Assembly (NCBI GenBank): GCA_910890315.1
Contig: CAJVGD010000002.1
Span: 558,001 to 622,000 of the forward strand
Direction of reading: 5' to 3'
Length of the DNA: 64,000 nt
Source: Serendipita indica DSM 11827
Lineage: Eukaryota > Basidiomycota > Agaricomycetes > Sebacinales > Serendipitaceae
Part shown: positions 20,710-32,674 of the stretch, piece by piece
Position numbering within the stretch: position 1 is the first letter of the stretch
Layout: every line of letters begins with the position of its first letter
The notes under the pieces: generated by a model
The model's database searches: none
What the model was told of the DNA's origin: nothing
What the model saw: the letters and a program-made list of their open reading frames with translations, nothing else
Translations under genes and position numbers: made by a program

Positions 20710-23700
20710 ATGGTCAGATCCTCGTCGCTCATTTTACTAGCTTTGTACGCCGTTGGTGGCGGGAGTGCAAAGTGAGTCATACGTCGCCTACTAGTTCGCC
20801 TATTTTGATGGAACGAGAACTCCGAAATACAAGGACCCCAAAGCCTCTGTTGATGACCGTGTCGCAGATCTTCTTCCTCGGATGACGATCGAGGAAAAGG
20901 TGGCCCAACTTATCCAGGTATGCCTTAAGCCTCTACACATGGTAGGAGTGAAACCAATCCCTATTTCATCTTATCTAGGGTGATATGAATGGCGCGTCTT
21001 TCGTCTCTTTCCGAGTAACTCGACTGACATTTTGCAGGATGGATGGACTTCTCAGAGTACGCAGTTTCAGTTTGACCTCTACAGCGTTCCTGAACTTTTC
21101 CAGTCCTTTGGACAATACCCTCACTCACAACCAAACTGGTCGGTTTCTATCAGGATAGACTTTCTTTTGACTTATTCACATTAGGCTTGGAAGCAATGAT
21201 GAGTATCAAGGCAGGCTCAATCTGGGGTTCGGATACCGTATAGTCTCAAGCTCGGCGTTGACTCTATTCCAGGCGGTTACTCCGCAACTTTTGAGAAATT
21301 CGTGTACGGCAAGGGTATATGCCTCGATTTTCGTGACTGACCATTTGCAGCTACGGAGTGACTGTTGGGCAGAAATATCTCATGGAGAAGACCCGACTTG
21401 GTATTCCTGCGTTGATCGATTCTGAAGGTCTGCATGGCTTCACGAATAACGGAACAATCTTCCCATCGCCATTTGCTATGGCATGCTCCTTCAACCGGGC
21501 CGCAGTCCAAGCCGCTGGGAAGACAGTCACTGATGAAGCAGAGGGCCTTGGTATTACCCACATCTTTGCCCCAGTCCTTGACCTCGCTCGCGAGCTGAGA
21601 TTTGGTCGTGTGGAGGAAGGATTCGGAGAAGATCCTTTCCTGTAAGTCACAACGAATTTCCACCGTCCTTTATTGATAGATTTAGAACGGGGGAAATGGG
21701 CAAAGCATACGTTACCGGATTGCAAGCAGGAGCTCGACGCAACACATCCTCCACGGCAAAGGCTCGTGTCGCAGCAACCTGCAAGCACTTTGCAGCTTTC
21801 GGCTCCCCTCAAGGAGGCCTCAATCTAGCCCCAGTGGCGGGTGGTGAGAGAGAGTTGCAGACCACCCATATCCCTCCCTTTGCAAAGGCCTGCTCGGATG
21901 CATTGTCTATCATGACTGCTTACTCGAGCTATGATGGAATGTAAGTTTCTTGAATCATGTCCACAGGATTGCAGGCTCACATCTCGTAGTCCTGCGGCTT
22001 CCAATAAACGTACGTTGTATGAAAGTTTGTGCTACGCGTGACTTACGTCGTGTCAGACCTTCTAGTTGATATTGTACGCTACAGTCCCCGATTGGACCAC
22101 CACTCATCCCTTTTAGTTACGAAAGCAGTTGGGATACAAGTACATGGTCACCACGGATGCAGGGTACGCCTGTCTTCGCCGAGAGCCAGTAGCCTAATAT
22201 TCTTTTGCAGAGCCGTCAGCTTGTTACACACTATGCATCAAGTTTCGAGTGGATATGAAGAGGACGCTCGCCTTGCGGTTCAAGTCTATCAAACGCAGAT
22301 GGGCGGTGATGCCTTCTATCCATATCTGACACTCGTTGGTGCGTGTGGCAGTGCGCATGGGTGATTTCTCATAATCAACAGATCAGGTGAAGAAGGGTCT
22401 CATCAACGTTTCCTATATCGACAAGACGGTCGAATACGTTCTTCGCACCAAATTCACTCTGGGTCTCTTCGAAAGTATGTGGATTCAGTCTTCACTCGAC
22501 GACACTGATAGTCCATCCCTAGACCCATATCCGTATCCCGACTACGCAAAGAACATTCGTTCTGCGGCATCGAAACAGTCACTACTCGATATAGAGCGGG
22601 AGTCCATCGTACTTTTGGAAAACCGTAACAAACTACTCCCACTCAAGAAGACAGGCTCCGTTGCACTCATCGGCCCCTCGGCAAACAAGGTCATCTTTGG
22701 GTGAGTAGGGTTCGTCCTTGACTGAGTCTGCTCAAGGCTGACCTACGAAGTGATTATGTGTTCCATGGTGCTGACAAGTATGGAACCACGCCTCTTGACG
22801 GCTTTAAGAAGATCCTCGCCAATTCCAGCGTTCAGATCAACTATGCAAAAGGCTGTGAATTATGGTCTGCTGATCAATCTGGCTTCCCAGAGGCAATTGC
22901 AGCGGCTAAGAAGTCTGATGTGGCCGTCGTTGTTGTCGGGACATGGTCAAGAGATCAGACGGAGCTTTGGCAAGGTCTCAATGCCGTAAGAGTCAAATTT
23001 CATCGTGGAATCGCTCTTGTTGATCGAGGGTCCTCAGACAACTGGCGAGCACGTCGATGTCGCTTCGCTGGATCTTGTCGGGGCTCAGCTCCCACTTGTC
23101 AAGGCGATCAAAGCAACAGGCAAGCCAACAGTTGTGGTATTTGTATCTGGAAAGCCGGTTTCAGAACCATGGATTGCTCAACGTAAGGAGCTACTTTCTC
23201 TCATTGGTAGCACTAGACTCATTCATTTTATAGATGCGGATGCGGTTATCTTCCAAGGCTACCCGGGAGAACTAGGTGGGTGTATTGATGTGCTTTCGTG
23301 GTTTGGCTTACTCGTTTTAGGTGGCGTGGCCCTAGCTGAGATCATATATGGAATTCAGAACCCGAGCGGCAAGACCTCTGTGTCATGGCCGAGGTCCGTC
23401 GGAACCTTGCCCGCATTCTACAACTACCTCAAGGGCTCACGGCCATGGGGAGATTCCGGTTATATTGACGACGACGGCACTATCCACCTCGGTCACGCAT
23501 ATGTTCTCGACTCGCCCGTTCCCCTCTGGGCGTTTGGCCACGGATTGAGCTACACGACATTTGAATACTCGGGGCTCACCTTAGCGTGCGGGTTTCTAGT
23601 CTCTTTCTTCAGAAGTTAACCTTGACCAGATCGCAAACCCTGTCAGCCCGGCAGCCACTCAAGCTATCCGTCAAAGTCAAGAACACCGGGACTGTGGCCG

Positions 23701-24000
23701 GCAAAGAGGTGGTTCAGGTGTACGTTACGGATGTCGTCAGCTCCGTCGTCACCCCTGTCCGCCAGCTCGTCGGCTTCGAGAAGGTCTCGATTGCGTGAGT
23801 GATTGCATGGGAGTCAAGAGATAATTCTGATCACATCCAGTCCTGGTGCGACGGTCAAGGTCGATTTTAATATTCCCGCCACGGAATTTGGTCTGTGGTC
23901 TATGGACAACAAATGGGTCGTCGAACCTGGTCTATTCACCGTTACGATTGGTCCAAGTGACCAAGTATATGCCAATTCGACCTTTACTGTCATGTCGTGA
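20710..24000 (+). CDS. Secreted GH3 beta-glucosidase
   Basis: Many exons encode about 800 residues. A signal peptide (MVRSSSLILLALYAVG) is followed by DGTRTPKYKD and MTIEEKVAQLIQGDM, the usual GH3 opening. The barrel domain shows IPALIDSEGLHGF, APVLDLARELRFGRVEEGFG, RVAATCKHF and MVTTDAG, where the Asp near 22155 is the expected nucleophile. The second domain carries ESIVLLENRNKLLPL, SVALIGPSAN and TGEHVDVASL, whose Glu is a candidate acid/base. The sandwich domain has PSGKTSVSWPRSVG, WAFGHGLSYTTFEYS, then a fibronectin-like end (VKVKNTGTVAGKEVVQVYV). Likely substrates are beta-linked glucosides or xylosides of plant or fungal wall; specificity cannot be read. All introns remain in frame, so it looks functional. 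Confidence 0.9.
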
Positions 24001-24348
24001 GTCGTCGAGCCGCGACCAGTGCAAGACGAGCGGTTCAACCTGGGTTGGCCTTGCGGTGTGTGCAAGGTTGTGCTGTGGTGAATTTGGAGATAGATAAATG
24101 TCCGATGGGATCTCGAAAACGCGTAGGATTCGTTGGAATGGCACCGACTTGGGTGCTCTCCTCGTCTTTCTACGCAGCCTTTGGTTCAGTTTGCTCGAGT
24201 ACACTCCTTTGTCGAATATCATTCGTTTGCAGCTCTAATTAGCCGATAGACGCGAGTGAAAGGAAAACACGAGGTCCTTCGGCGTAAGCAGACGAGGACC
24301 AACTTTGATCTCCAACCACACCCGTATTGCTGGCGTCGAGGGAGCTAG
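24001..24348. other. Intergenic, about 350 bp
   Basis: This holds the 3' UTR of the glucosidase and the promoter of the Ran-binding protein gene. I see no ORF or RNA gene. Confidence 0.5.
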
Positions 24349-26449
24349 ATGTCGCAGCCGACAACACCAGTCTCTATTCCTGGAAAACAAGAAACCGAGG
24401 AGAAGCGGAGCCCCCGATCTGAGACGAACTCGCGTGAAGCGAGCCCGAGCAGCTCTCCAGGTTTGTGCGGCATAGATCCCCTGCATGCATACTAACACCA
24501 TCAAACACAGGATCTAAACGCAAAAGAGAGGAGGATGATCACGATAATAGTCCAAACGTACGTCGACCCAACTTGCGATGCCGTCCACGCCTCCATTGTT
24601 TCATCTCGCCATCACGTGCTGACTTGTCTGATTCAAACAGGACGAGGACATACACCAAAACAAGAAACGGAGAACGCCTCCCATTGACTCTGCTGCACCA
24701 GCCTCTGAGACACCAAGAGTGGGCCAGATTCAGGAGCGAGTAGAGAAAATGCGTGTAAATCGCATGAGCGGTGGACCTGTAGACTCAGACGTACTACGGG
24801 AATTGGCTCAAACGCCTGATACTCCGGCATCACAACCCGAAAAAGATGCAAGCCAGCCGAAAGAGGTGGTGCCTGTGACAACTAGTCCAAAGGACAAGGT
24901 GGGGGAATCGGGTAACACCAATGAGGAAAGCCAAGGTATCGAGGCAGATACAGACGAACCGCCTGCGATTGTCGATACAGAAATGTCCCAGCCATTTCGT
25001 CGACGGCCGAATGGACTCAAAAGGATTGTCAATCTGGATCGCCCTATCGAACTTGATCAAGACTACAATCGAAAGAGGAAAGCTAGCGAGAAACTGGCGG
25101 GGTCCCCTTTCTCCTCGCCCGCCGCAAAGCGAGCGAAAGAGGACGTCAGTACGAAACCTACCATCGAAGAGGAAGAGAGGAGCGATCTGAACATCACCAA
25201 GCCACCGTCTACACCAGCAACAGCCGCATCATCTCCGGCAAAGCCTGTATTGGTGAGATATTTTCTCTCGTCTGTCTAGTCGCACTGAACGGCCTACAGA
25301 AGGGATTTTCTGCATTTGCATCTGCTGCATCCCCGTTTGCATCTGTCACAAGAACAGAAAACGCTCCTTTTGGTGGTGGGACGCGACCAAGCACGCTGTT
25401 TGGAGGCAGCAATGCACCAATTTTCAAATCCCCATTCCCAGTCGTTTCGCCCTTCTCCACTCCCAAGTCATCCGGCACCACTAGCCCCTTCAAATCGAAT
25501 ACCGAGGAGACTGATCCCGCGCAAGGTTTGGCAAAATCAACGACACCGTTTCCACAATCTGGGTCACCTTCATTCGGTACGCCGTCGTCTGCAGGAGTAT
25601 CCGGGGCTCCCAAAGCTGTATTTGGGCGGTCGTCGGGCTTTGGTATGGCGACCTCGCCCTCGCCGACGCCGTCTGCTGTTGGACCTACCCGAAGGGCAAA
25701 GTCCCCCCGCCCTCAAGCGTTTGGTGCGTATGGAGCTACAGCTGCGCGGTTTGCCGCTCCTTCAGGCAAGATCCGCGCAAAGAATCAGGTCAATAGCGAA
25801 AACGGGGATACAAAGGAGAGTGACGGTGGGACTTCAGGCGAGGAAAAGGGTGATGAGGATAAGGCCAAGCGTTTCAGTGAGATATTGGCTGCCACGGGTA
25901 GTGATGCGGAAGTAAGTGATGCAGAGAAGATGGTCTTCACCGAGCAAGAAAGTGAGTTATTTAATCTTATAGCTAGGTCATCCGCTAACTGATTATTGTA
26001 GCCATGACTGGTGAAGAGGACGAAATGAACATATTCCATGCTCGAGGAAAACTCTACGAAATGGAGAGTGGATCGTGGAAAGAACGCGGTCCTGGGCTGT
26101 TTAAACTCAATGTCAATAAGGAAACCGGCAAGTCTGCACGTATCGGTATGTATCAACCGTCAGCCCAGGTGCTCGCTCATGTCTTGTAGTGATGCGTCGC
26201 GATGGATCCCTCAACCTACTCCTCAATGCGATGCTATTCAAGGGGATGGTCTTTTCTGCTGGCCACGACCCACGCTATATTACATTTACAATTCTTGACG
26301 AGAAGCTCCAACCCAAGAGCCATCTCCTCCGGGTATGTTGATTCGTTGGGCCGCCTACCCATGCGCTGATACGATTCAAATAGTTCCCTTCTGCTAAACA
26401 CGCACAAGATTTGCTGGACCGGGTACAGGTACACATTCCACAGACATGA
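24349..26449 (+). CDS. Ran-binding protein, RanBP3/Yrb2-like
   Basis: Predicted nuclear cofactor of Crm1-dependent export. The N-terminal half is disordered and rich in Ser/Pro/Glu with basic nuclear-localisation-like clusters (SKRKREEDD, NKKRR, NRKRK, AKRAKED). The centre has FG-type segments (FSAFASAASPFASVT, PFGGGTRPSTLFGGS, FGRSSGFGMATS, FGAYGATAARF) like nucleoporins and Yrb2. The C-terminal RanBD1 domain starts GEEDEMNIFHARGKLYEM, continues WKERGPGLFKLNVNKETGK and VMRRDGSLNLLLNA, and ends HLLRFPSAKHAQDLLDRVQ. The domain order (FG region, then a C-terminal RanBD) is that of RanBP3/Yrb2, rather than Yrb1, which is short. Confidence 0.88.
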
Positions 26450-26603
26450 GCCACCGATATTCTCAGTTGTACATGTATTGCTTCCTTATTTACTCAGTTT
26501 GGTTTCCGCTCGAGTGACGGCTCCTTCCATTACGCGACAGATCTAGGGTTACATCCACAAGGGATCGGAAACTATGACTCTGAAGCATCCTCTTTCAAGG
26601 TAC

Positions 26604-28234
26604 CTAGTCCGGCTTTTTGGGCAGTGCTTCTGCATCGTTTTCGTATCCTTCAACCTTCATGTCCGAGAGTCCTAGATCATCATTCTGCTCCTCAGTACGA
26701 TCGTAGAGTTCGATGGTCATGTTTGGATCTGGGTCGGGCGCATATAGGTTTTGCAAGTATGAATTGCTGAGCGGGTCGTCGAGAATGAGCGTAAACGGCC
26801 GTGAGCCTGACTTGACCTCCTTGAGCCTGGAGAGGAACGAGTGAAACGAGTTGTGGTCCTCGATCGTCGCCGAGTCACCGGAGAATAGCTTTCCGCTGAG
26901 CTCGTCATACACTTGGTCGAGCACGCCCTCGATCGTCGTAAATCGACCACCGAGCGTACCCGCAGTGAGGGTGAGGTCAATCTCGGGTATTCGAAGTCCG
27001 CATGTCTCGCTCTGTACCGTTTCAGCTTATACTTTATGGGAATAGAAGACGAACAAACCTTTAGAATGTCGCGACTGAGGTCGTCTGAGTCTTCGACCTT
27101 GAGCGTGATGCGTTTCCCCTTTTCAGAGATGGCACCAGATGACTTGACCTCGTTGTCTCGGTAGCCGCATGACTCGCAATTGGTCGACATGATAATAATC
27201 TCCTTGAAGTACGGAATGTCCACTCGCTTCATCTTGGTATCCAGCGGCCGCGAGCAGCTAGAGCACTTGCCAGGGAAGACAAGTACCTCATCCATCTCCA
27301 CCTTGTCCACTTCTGCGTTTTCGCCTGCAGGGACCTGTTTAACGCTCGCCATGGCTTCGTCAGGCGAGATCAAGCCCAGGAGGACGTTGTCCTCCGTCGA
27401 GCGATGATACTCGCGCATATTCCATTTAGGATCTGACATGGACCCTATGAACTCGACAAACGAGTTGCCTGATGGGTCTTCCACTTTGAGCGTAAACGGG
27501 GGAACCGGACGATCCGCATTGGCCTTTTCTTCTTTTGTCAGTCGCTTCCTCCCGTCCCCTGGTTCTGAATCCTCTTCTTCAGAGTCTTCTGGAATGATTT
27601 CTCGGAGTTTATCGAGAATAGACTGTATTTTTTCGTAAGCTGCAGGATCCTGTATCCGTCGCAGTGGTTGTTCAGGCGATAAATCATCGATAACGTTATT
27701 CAAGAGGCCTTCAATCGTCGTAAGTTGACCCCGACTCGGCGGGATCGTGAGCTCGAGCTCGGGGATTGTGACAGTGGCATAGTGCGATTTGACCAATTGT
27801 CGGTTCAGATCTCCAGCATTAAGAACTTTGACGGTATAAACTAGCCCAAAGTCTAACATCATGTCAGTGGGTTCGAGAATATACGAAGAGGTGAATAATC
27901 CAGACCTCGGTATGCGCCGGCAGATTGGATCTCGTTGTTTTGATTTCCACAATGCTCGCAACGAAAAGAGGATACGATGACCTCTTTGAAATAAGGGATA
28001 GAGGTGAGCATCAACCTGGTCACACCCTAAGATCCATCTGAGCGATCGGTTCTCTGCGCCATATTAACTTATTATAGACCCTACCTGCTGTCCGCATGCC
28101 ATGCACAGAGATTCGATCTCCTGCAGTGGCCTTTCCTCGTCAGCCACCGCGTCCTCCTGTTTGGTATCTCCGTCGAGTGCATCGGCACGCTCTGCAAGAT
28201 TTCCAATCGCTGGAAAAACTTGATCTGATGCCAT
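26604..28234 (-). CDS. ZPR1: Zinc finger protein Zpr1
   Basis: Essential eukaryotic protein that binds translation elongation factor eEF1A as a chaperone and shuttles to the nucleus. The two tandem ZPR1 modules are clear. Module 1 has [20 protein letters not shown] then [17 protein letters not shown] and a beta domain ([17 protein letters not shown]). Module 2 has [40 protein letters not shown] and [18 protein letters not shown]. The linker is acidic ([18 protein letters not shown]). A short final exon carries [13 protein letters not shown] and ends ALPKKPD. It is about 480 residues, the usual length, and faces the Ran-binding protein gene tail to tail, 154 bp apart. Confidence 0.95.
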
Positions 28235-28431
28235 TATACGCGCTTTTATCGCTTGAGAGCTCGATTACTATAAGCCGCTGGGTGGCGTTGGGTGCAGAGT
28301 TTGCGATGGATGAGTCACCGGCGAAAACGACTGGCATTCTGTGCATCTTGTAGATAGATTCAACCGAAACAGCGGTAGGGGTAGGGGCCAAGTTGCGAAA
28401 CACAGTTTGGACTCGCCCATCATTGTCCAAC

Positions 28432-29922
28432 ATGGCACACGTCGCTGCAGACGAGATGGATTTATTCGGAGAAGATGATGTAGACCAAACGACGCGCGTA
28501 CACGCTCCAATAGCGCATTCAGAGTGGGTCTCTCGCGTTATTGTTGATGCGCGGATTTGACCATTGGCGCAGTGATTCAGAAAACGACGGGGGAGGAATA
28601 GACGACGCGGAAAGAAGGAAAAGAAAGGCATTGGAATATGAAGAGGATGAAGACGCGCCGATTCCGGACAAGCTACCGGGTGTCGAGGAAGATTATGTCT
28701 TGCCGACACTGGGCGTACCACGGAGTTCAGACGGAAAGGTATGATCGACTGATACTCTCTAAGGCATTTCTTACTCTTTCTAACAGGTCTGGATGCTTCG
28801 ATTGCCGCAATACCTGAAAGTCGACTCTCACCCGTTCCATCCTGACACGTTCCAAGGCTACTCGGACAAAGACAAGAGCCAAGCGAGTGCCATAAAGCTC
28901 GAGCTAACGAACACTATTCGATGGAAATGGATTCGGAAAGACGATGGGACCATGGTGAATGATCTGCCTTTTTGGAGTATAAACCTGAACAATTCTAGGC
29001 GAAACAATCCAACGCACGGGTCATCAAATGGGATGACGGGACGATGAGCCTTCAACTGGGCAACGAAATGTTTGACATTTCGACAACGGACGAAACCACC
29101 ACCACCCATCGTGGAACGGAGACGCCTCCGCTGTCGCAATCGCAATCGCAATCGCAATCGCAGTCACAGTCACAGTCAAAGTCACAACAAACGAACAGTA
29201 TGCGCCAGCATGGCGTGTCGTATCTAGTCACCCAACATAGTGCCCAGCAGCTCCTCCAGGTCGAGGCTACTATCACGGGCTCGATGAGTCTGCGCCCAGC
29301 TGTGGGCACACAATCGACTCTACACCGTCAGCTCGTGCAAGCAGTCGCCAAGAAGCACAGCAAAGTTTCCAAACTTCGATTTGCATCAGATGCAATGATG
29401 CGCGAGGCTGAGCGCGAAGCCGACGCATTGGCAAAACGCAAACCACGTTCGACGTTGGGACCACGGACGAGTTCAGGACGGGGTGGAGAAGGTACAGGCG
29501 AGGGAGGTGTGAGGAGGAGAAGCAGAATGGCAGAACGCCGAAGAAGGGGCGAGTTTTCAGACGACGAGGATCAAGATGACGCTATGGAGGGCACCCGCGC
29601 GACATTTGGGGGGGCTGGTGGACGAGGTGGGCTGGGTGAATATGAAGAGGACGACTTTCTGGTGGGGGATTCGGACGAGAGCGCAGATGCGTCACCGAAG
29701 AAGAAGCAACGCAAAAGACGTGCGGCGGAAGAGGACTCTGCAGAGGAAGATGTGGGCGACCTGGATCGGCTGGACGAGATGGATGAAAGGATTGAACGCG
29801 ATCGTAAGAGCAAGGCAACGCAGGATGAAGACCAGGAAATGGATGAGGAGGATGAGGAAGAATCGAGGATTCGAAAGTCTTCTGGCAAGCGCAAGGCATT
29901 CATCGACAGTGACGAAGAATAG
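28432..29922 (+). CDS. LEO1: Paf1 complex subunit Leo1
   Basis: Nuclear RNA polymerase II elongation factor subunit. The N-terminus is acidic (MDLFGEDDVDQTT). The conserved Leo1 core follows: WMLRLPQYLKVDSHPFHPDT, then LELTNTIRWKWIRKDDGT, SNARVIKWDDGTMSLQLGNE (joined across a 45-nt intron) and MFDIS, then YLVTQHSAQQLLQ and the SLRPAVGTQSTLHRQL block. The C-terminus is a long acidic and basic disordered tail ending RKAFIDSDEE. An insertion of about eight Ser-Gln repeats (29137-29184) lies inside the core between the MSLQLG strand and the next block. The stop is only 54 bp from that of the UCH gene. Confidence 0.94.
29137..29184 (+). repeat. Hexamer microsatellite coding (Ser-Gln)n in Leo1
   Basis: Tandem hexamers tcgcaa and tcacag/tcgcag run for about 48 nt and encode alternating Ser-Gln. 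SQ is the core of ATM/ATR-type kinase sites, but a slippage origin is enough to explain it. Confidence 0.85.
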
Positions 29923-29976
29923 AAAAGAACTGGTCAGATTTGGTTCATTCTTTGTTTTTGCTAATTACATGCCCGT

Positions 29977-31263
29977 CTACTCCCAAGCAGGGCCCATTGT
30001 GATCATCGAAAACGTTTCCAGGCCACTGTTGCCGATGTAAAGCTCTTTGATCACCTTTGCAGCGTCCTGTTAATAACGCGAAAAAAAATATCAGCACGGG
30101 TCTGCCATTATGATGGGGTAAAAGGAGGACCTTGAGCAAGTCTTCAGATGGGCCGAGGTCGAGTGGACCATTGCGACGACCGTCAAGCTCGATTAAACGA
30201 TGCTTGCCGTCCTCGTTTGGATCGGGAGCCTGTACGAATGCGACGAAATGCTCCCGCGTGTCGAGATTAGGCGGGAGGGAGCTCTGGCCTCCACTGGCAG
30301 CCTCTGCATGGGCGGCGGCGAAGAGATCTGTAGTCTCGAGTAATTTGGCACGCTCTTCGGGTGTTTGCTCTTTCCAAATGGGTAAGTTGGTGGGGTAATG
30401 GCAGTGCACTGACGGAACGTACCGATGGTGGCGAGTTGAAATTTCTGTAGAGGTGTCCCCGGTTTAATGGTCACGTTCGTCTATAGGCTGTCAGTCGTGT
30501 GACAGAGGCCCGAGGCTGGGTGGAAGGAGGCACACGTTATAAATCGAGTGTAAGAGGGCGATGGTGCCGCACGCATTTGAAATCTGATCGCGGTTAGAGA
30601 TGTGGAATTTAAGATGAAGAGAGGCGTACTGTCTGTTTGATGAAGTAGATGGTTGGGTCCAGCGACGGTTGGCCGTTTGCTTCGACGTCTTTGTCAGTCT
30701 GCTTGCGCTGCTTGTCGATTTCGTCTGTGAGGGGAAAGACTAGCAGGACGGCCTCGACAGGTTGGTTTGGAACCATGGCGAGCAACTGTATTGCATGTCA
30801 GAAGGCAAAGCGTTGAGGAAGTCATCAAGGATCATGTCCATCAGGATCATGCCCACTAGGATCATATCTACCAGGATCATGTCTCCCAAAGGATTATGCC
30901 CGCAAGAATCATGGGCCCGAGGGACATGTCCATAGTAGGTAATAAAGCTACCAAATGCAGCTGACAGATCGATTGGAGCCATGTGCAGTGGGACTCTTAT
31001 TTGATGGTGGTTTGGTGTGAAAAAAAAAACCAGACGAGTCATACCTCGTCGTCGAGTCCGTAGACATCGGAAAACGCTGTGCGCTTTGTGGCGAGTCCAA
31101 CGCGGGCAGCCCACTAGAATTGTGTTAGCATGGGACAAGTAATGGGATGGGATGGGTAGTGTGTGCCTTTGTAAGGACCTATTGATTGTCAGATGAATAT
31201 TCCCGAATTATGGACCAAAGTGACTTCAGGATTGCTTTCGAGAGGCGCCCACTTTCCAGCCAT
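29977..31263 (-). CDS. Ubiquitin C-terminal hydrolase, UCH-L3/Yuh1 type
   Basis: Cysteine protease (family C12) that trims small adducts from ubiquitin. The N-terminus MAGKWAPLESNPEVLTKWAA is assembled from three exons. Then come VYGLDDELLAMVPNQPVEAV, the oxyanion Gln and catalytic Cys in IKQTISNACGTIALLHSIYN, catalytic His in REHFVAFVQA and catalytic Asp in LIELDGRRNGPLDLG. The end is ELYIGNSGLETFSMITMGPAWE. Length is about 250 residues. Two introns are odd: the second appears to use a GC donor (AAG|GCACAC at 31166-31165), and the third is about 260 nt and holds a 15-bp minisatellite. Confidence 0.93.
30826..30918 (-). repeat. 15-bp minisatellite in a UCH intron
   Basis: About six head-to-tail copies of a 15-bp unit (plus strand aggatcatgtccatc and variants) lie inside the long intron of the UCH gene. 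Left-hand copies are nearly identical and the right-hand ones have drifted (aaggattatgcccgc, aagaatcatgggccc). The unit length is a multiple of three, so the minus strand keeps an open DMILV-like frame across the array. Confidence 0.85.
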
Positions 31264-31682
31264 GATCCGGGTGATAGTTCCGTGGCTAACGTTGTATTAC
31301 TGTCTTGGACAAAGGAATCAAGTGAGAATGATAAGCTTGACGGCGGATCCGATACTTACAAAGTGGTTGATGTGGCAGGGTCAGCGTGCTTGGGGTCTAC
31401 CACATTGGGAAGAGCCTTGTTCTCGGGTGGCCGTTCGACCTTGAAGGGCGCGCACAATCGCCGTCCCGATTATACTTCCGGGCCTAGACGTTCCTGATTC
31501 TCTACGCTTCATAAAAGACCATGTGCCATGTACCTTTTGCTCATCTCTCTTTCTGAGCATTTCCCCCCCCTTACCCCCTCTCTCCCTCCTCTCTGTACGT
31601 GAATATGGATTTAAGACAGACTCCCTAGCTGACTATTTACTGCTACAGTTCCTGCCAATTGTGCCAGCGTATTTTCCCCATG
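31264..31682. other. Intergenic, about 420 bp
   Basis: This separates two divergent genes (UCH and an unknown protein). It contains a C-rich tract (cccccccc near 31564) just before the second gene. No RNA gene or TATA box is evident. Confidence 0.45.
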
Positions 31683-32096
31683 ATGTCCACCGGTGCTGTA
31701 GCCATTGCCCGTGTCGACGGCCAAGTCTCGCTCGTCCAAGGTCAGCCAACCAACCTAAGTGCCTCTGTCGGCCTCTTGCTAACGCTGTCTGTAGTCGTAA
31801 AGGCTTCTGAATCCTCTTCGCACCTCTCAGTGCTCAAATATACATACTTTGGCGAACGCTCCTTTCTCTCCAACATTACCTCGTCCGCTCCCAGCCGTAT
31901 TCACACCCGGGATATCATCGAGACCCTCCCGGCGTCTGTCCAACCGTCTGGGGATATGCTCACCCTCTCCAACGACGTCTTTGCCCTCTACATCGACCGC
32001 GCGACCGCAAACCAATCTGCGCTCGAGGAAAAGTACCAAAAGGCCATGGCCTCTGGAGGCATCCTACTCCCACATGCCGCCAAGATTCTCCGATGA
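31683..32096 (+). CDS. Unrecognised small protein, about 118-136 residues
   Basis: The frame opens with MSTGAVAIARVDGQVSLVQ and continues VVKASESSSHLSVLKYTYF, then GERSFLSN, DMLTLSNDVFALYIDRAT, and ends LLPHAAKILR. A 54-nt stretch at about 31741-31794 has good intron ends (gtcagc...tgtag) and is also open in frame, so both spliced (about 118 aa) and unspliced (about 136 aa) forms are possible. I favour splicing because the segment is unusually hydrophobic (SVGLLLTLSVVV) within an otherwise soluble protein. The alternating hydrophobic pattern suggests an alpha/beta fold. No family is recognised. Confidence 0.55.
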   Translation: MSTGAVAIARVDGQVSLVQGQPTNLSASVGLLLTLSVVVKASESSSHLSVLKYTYFGERSFLSNITSSAPSRIHTRDIIETLPASVQPSGDMLTLSNDVFALYIDRATANQSALEEKYQKAMASGGILLPHAAKILR

Positions 32097-32603
32097 ACAC
32101 AAATTCTAGTGTTGCTTCTTGCCGCTAAAATCCCTGTCACCGTCACTTTTGTGACTCCTGGCCCCAGCCTAGACGCGCGCCCCTTAGTTGCTGCGCTGGT
32201 AGAACGACATAGACACTTTACGACCTCTCACGACCTAACTCATGTACTTTTTACTTGTAATTCTCCTCTTCGGGTCTCCTGCGTCCCTTCGCGCCCACTC
32301 TTTTCGTGTAGATCCGCCTGTCCTCTTCGTGCATAGTTTGGACCCCGCCGCCTCTCTCGACGGGCTCTCAGCCGCGCGTCTCTTCGTCATTCGTGTACTC
32401 TCTTCGTACATCCTTTATTTTTCTTCGTGCAAATCACACATCTTTTGGGCTTTTCATCTTGTTTCCCGCCCTTTGCGACCGAAGACTGCAACAAACGACC
32501 ACCGTCGACGACGACGCGACGCTGAGAACAACATTTATGGATATCGTCCGCTTTCGTGAGCCTACACTAACGCGCTGTATATCTGCACTCTTCTGAGCTG
32601 AAC
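32097..32603. other. Intergenic, about 500 bp, C/T-rich
   Basis: A pyrimidine-rich stretch (cctcttcgtgc, ctctcttcgtac, tttttcttcg) lies ahead of the Bem46-like gene. Such CT-rich tracts are common before fungal start sites. Frames here are uninterrupted only by composition and no gene is called. Confidence 0.45.
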
Positions 32604-32674
32604 ATGTCCCGCCTTCTATCACTCAAACCAAACGCGTCCTATACGCCTTGTTCTAGTCACTATCCTCTGCAAAC

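Noticed and set aside
20397-20780. 127-codon minus-strand ORF upstream of the beta-glucosidase
   Set aside because: It overlaps the glucosidase signal-peptide exon in antisense and has no motif.
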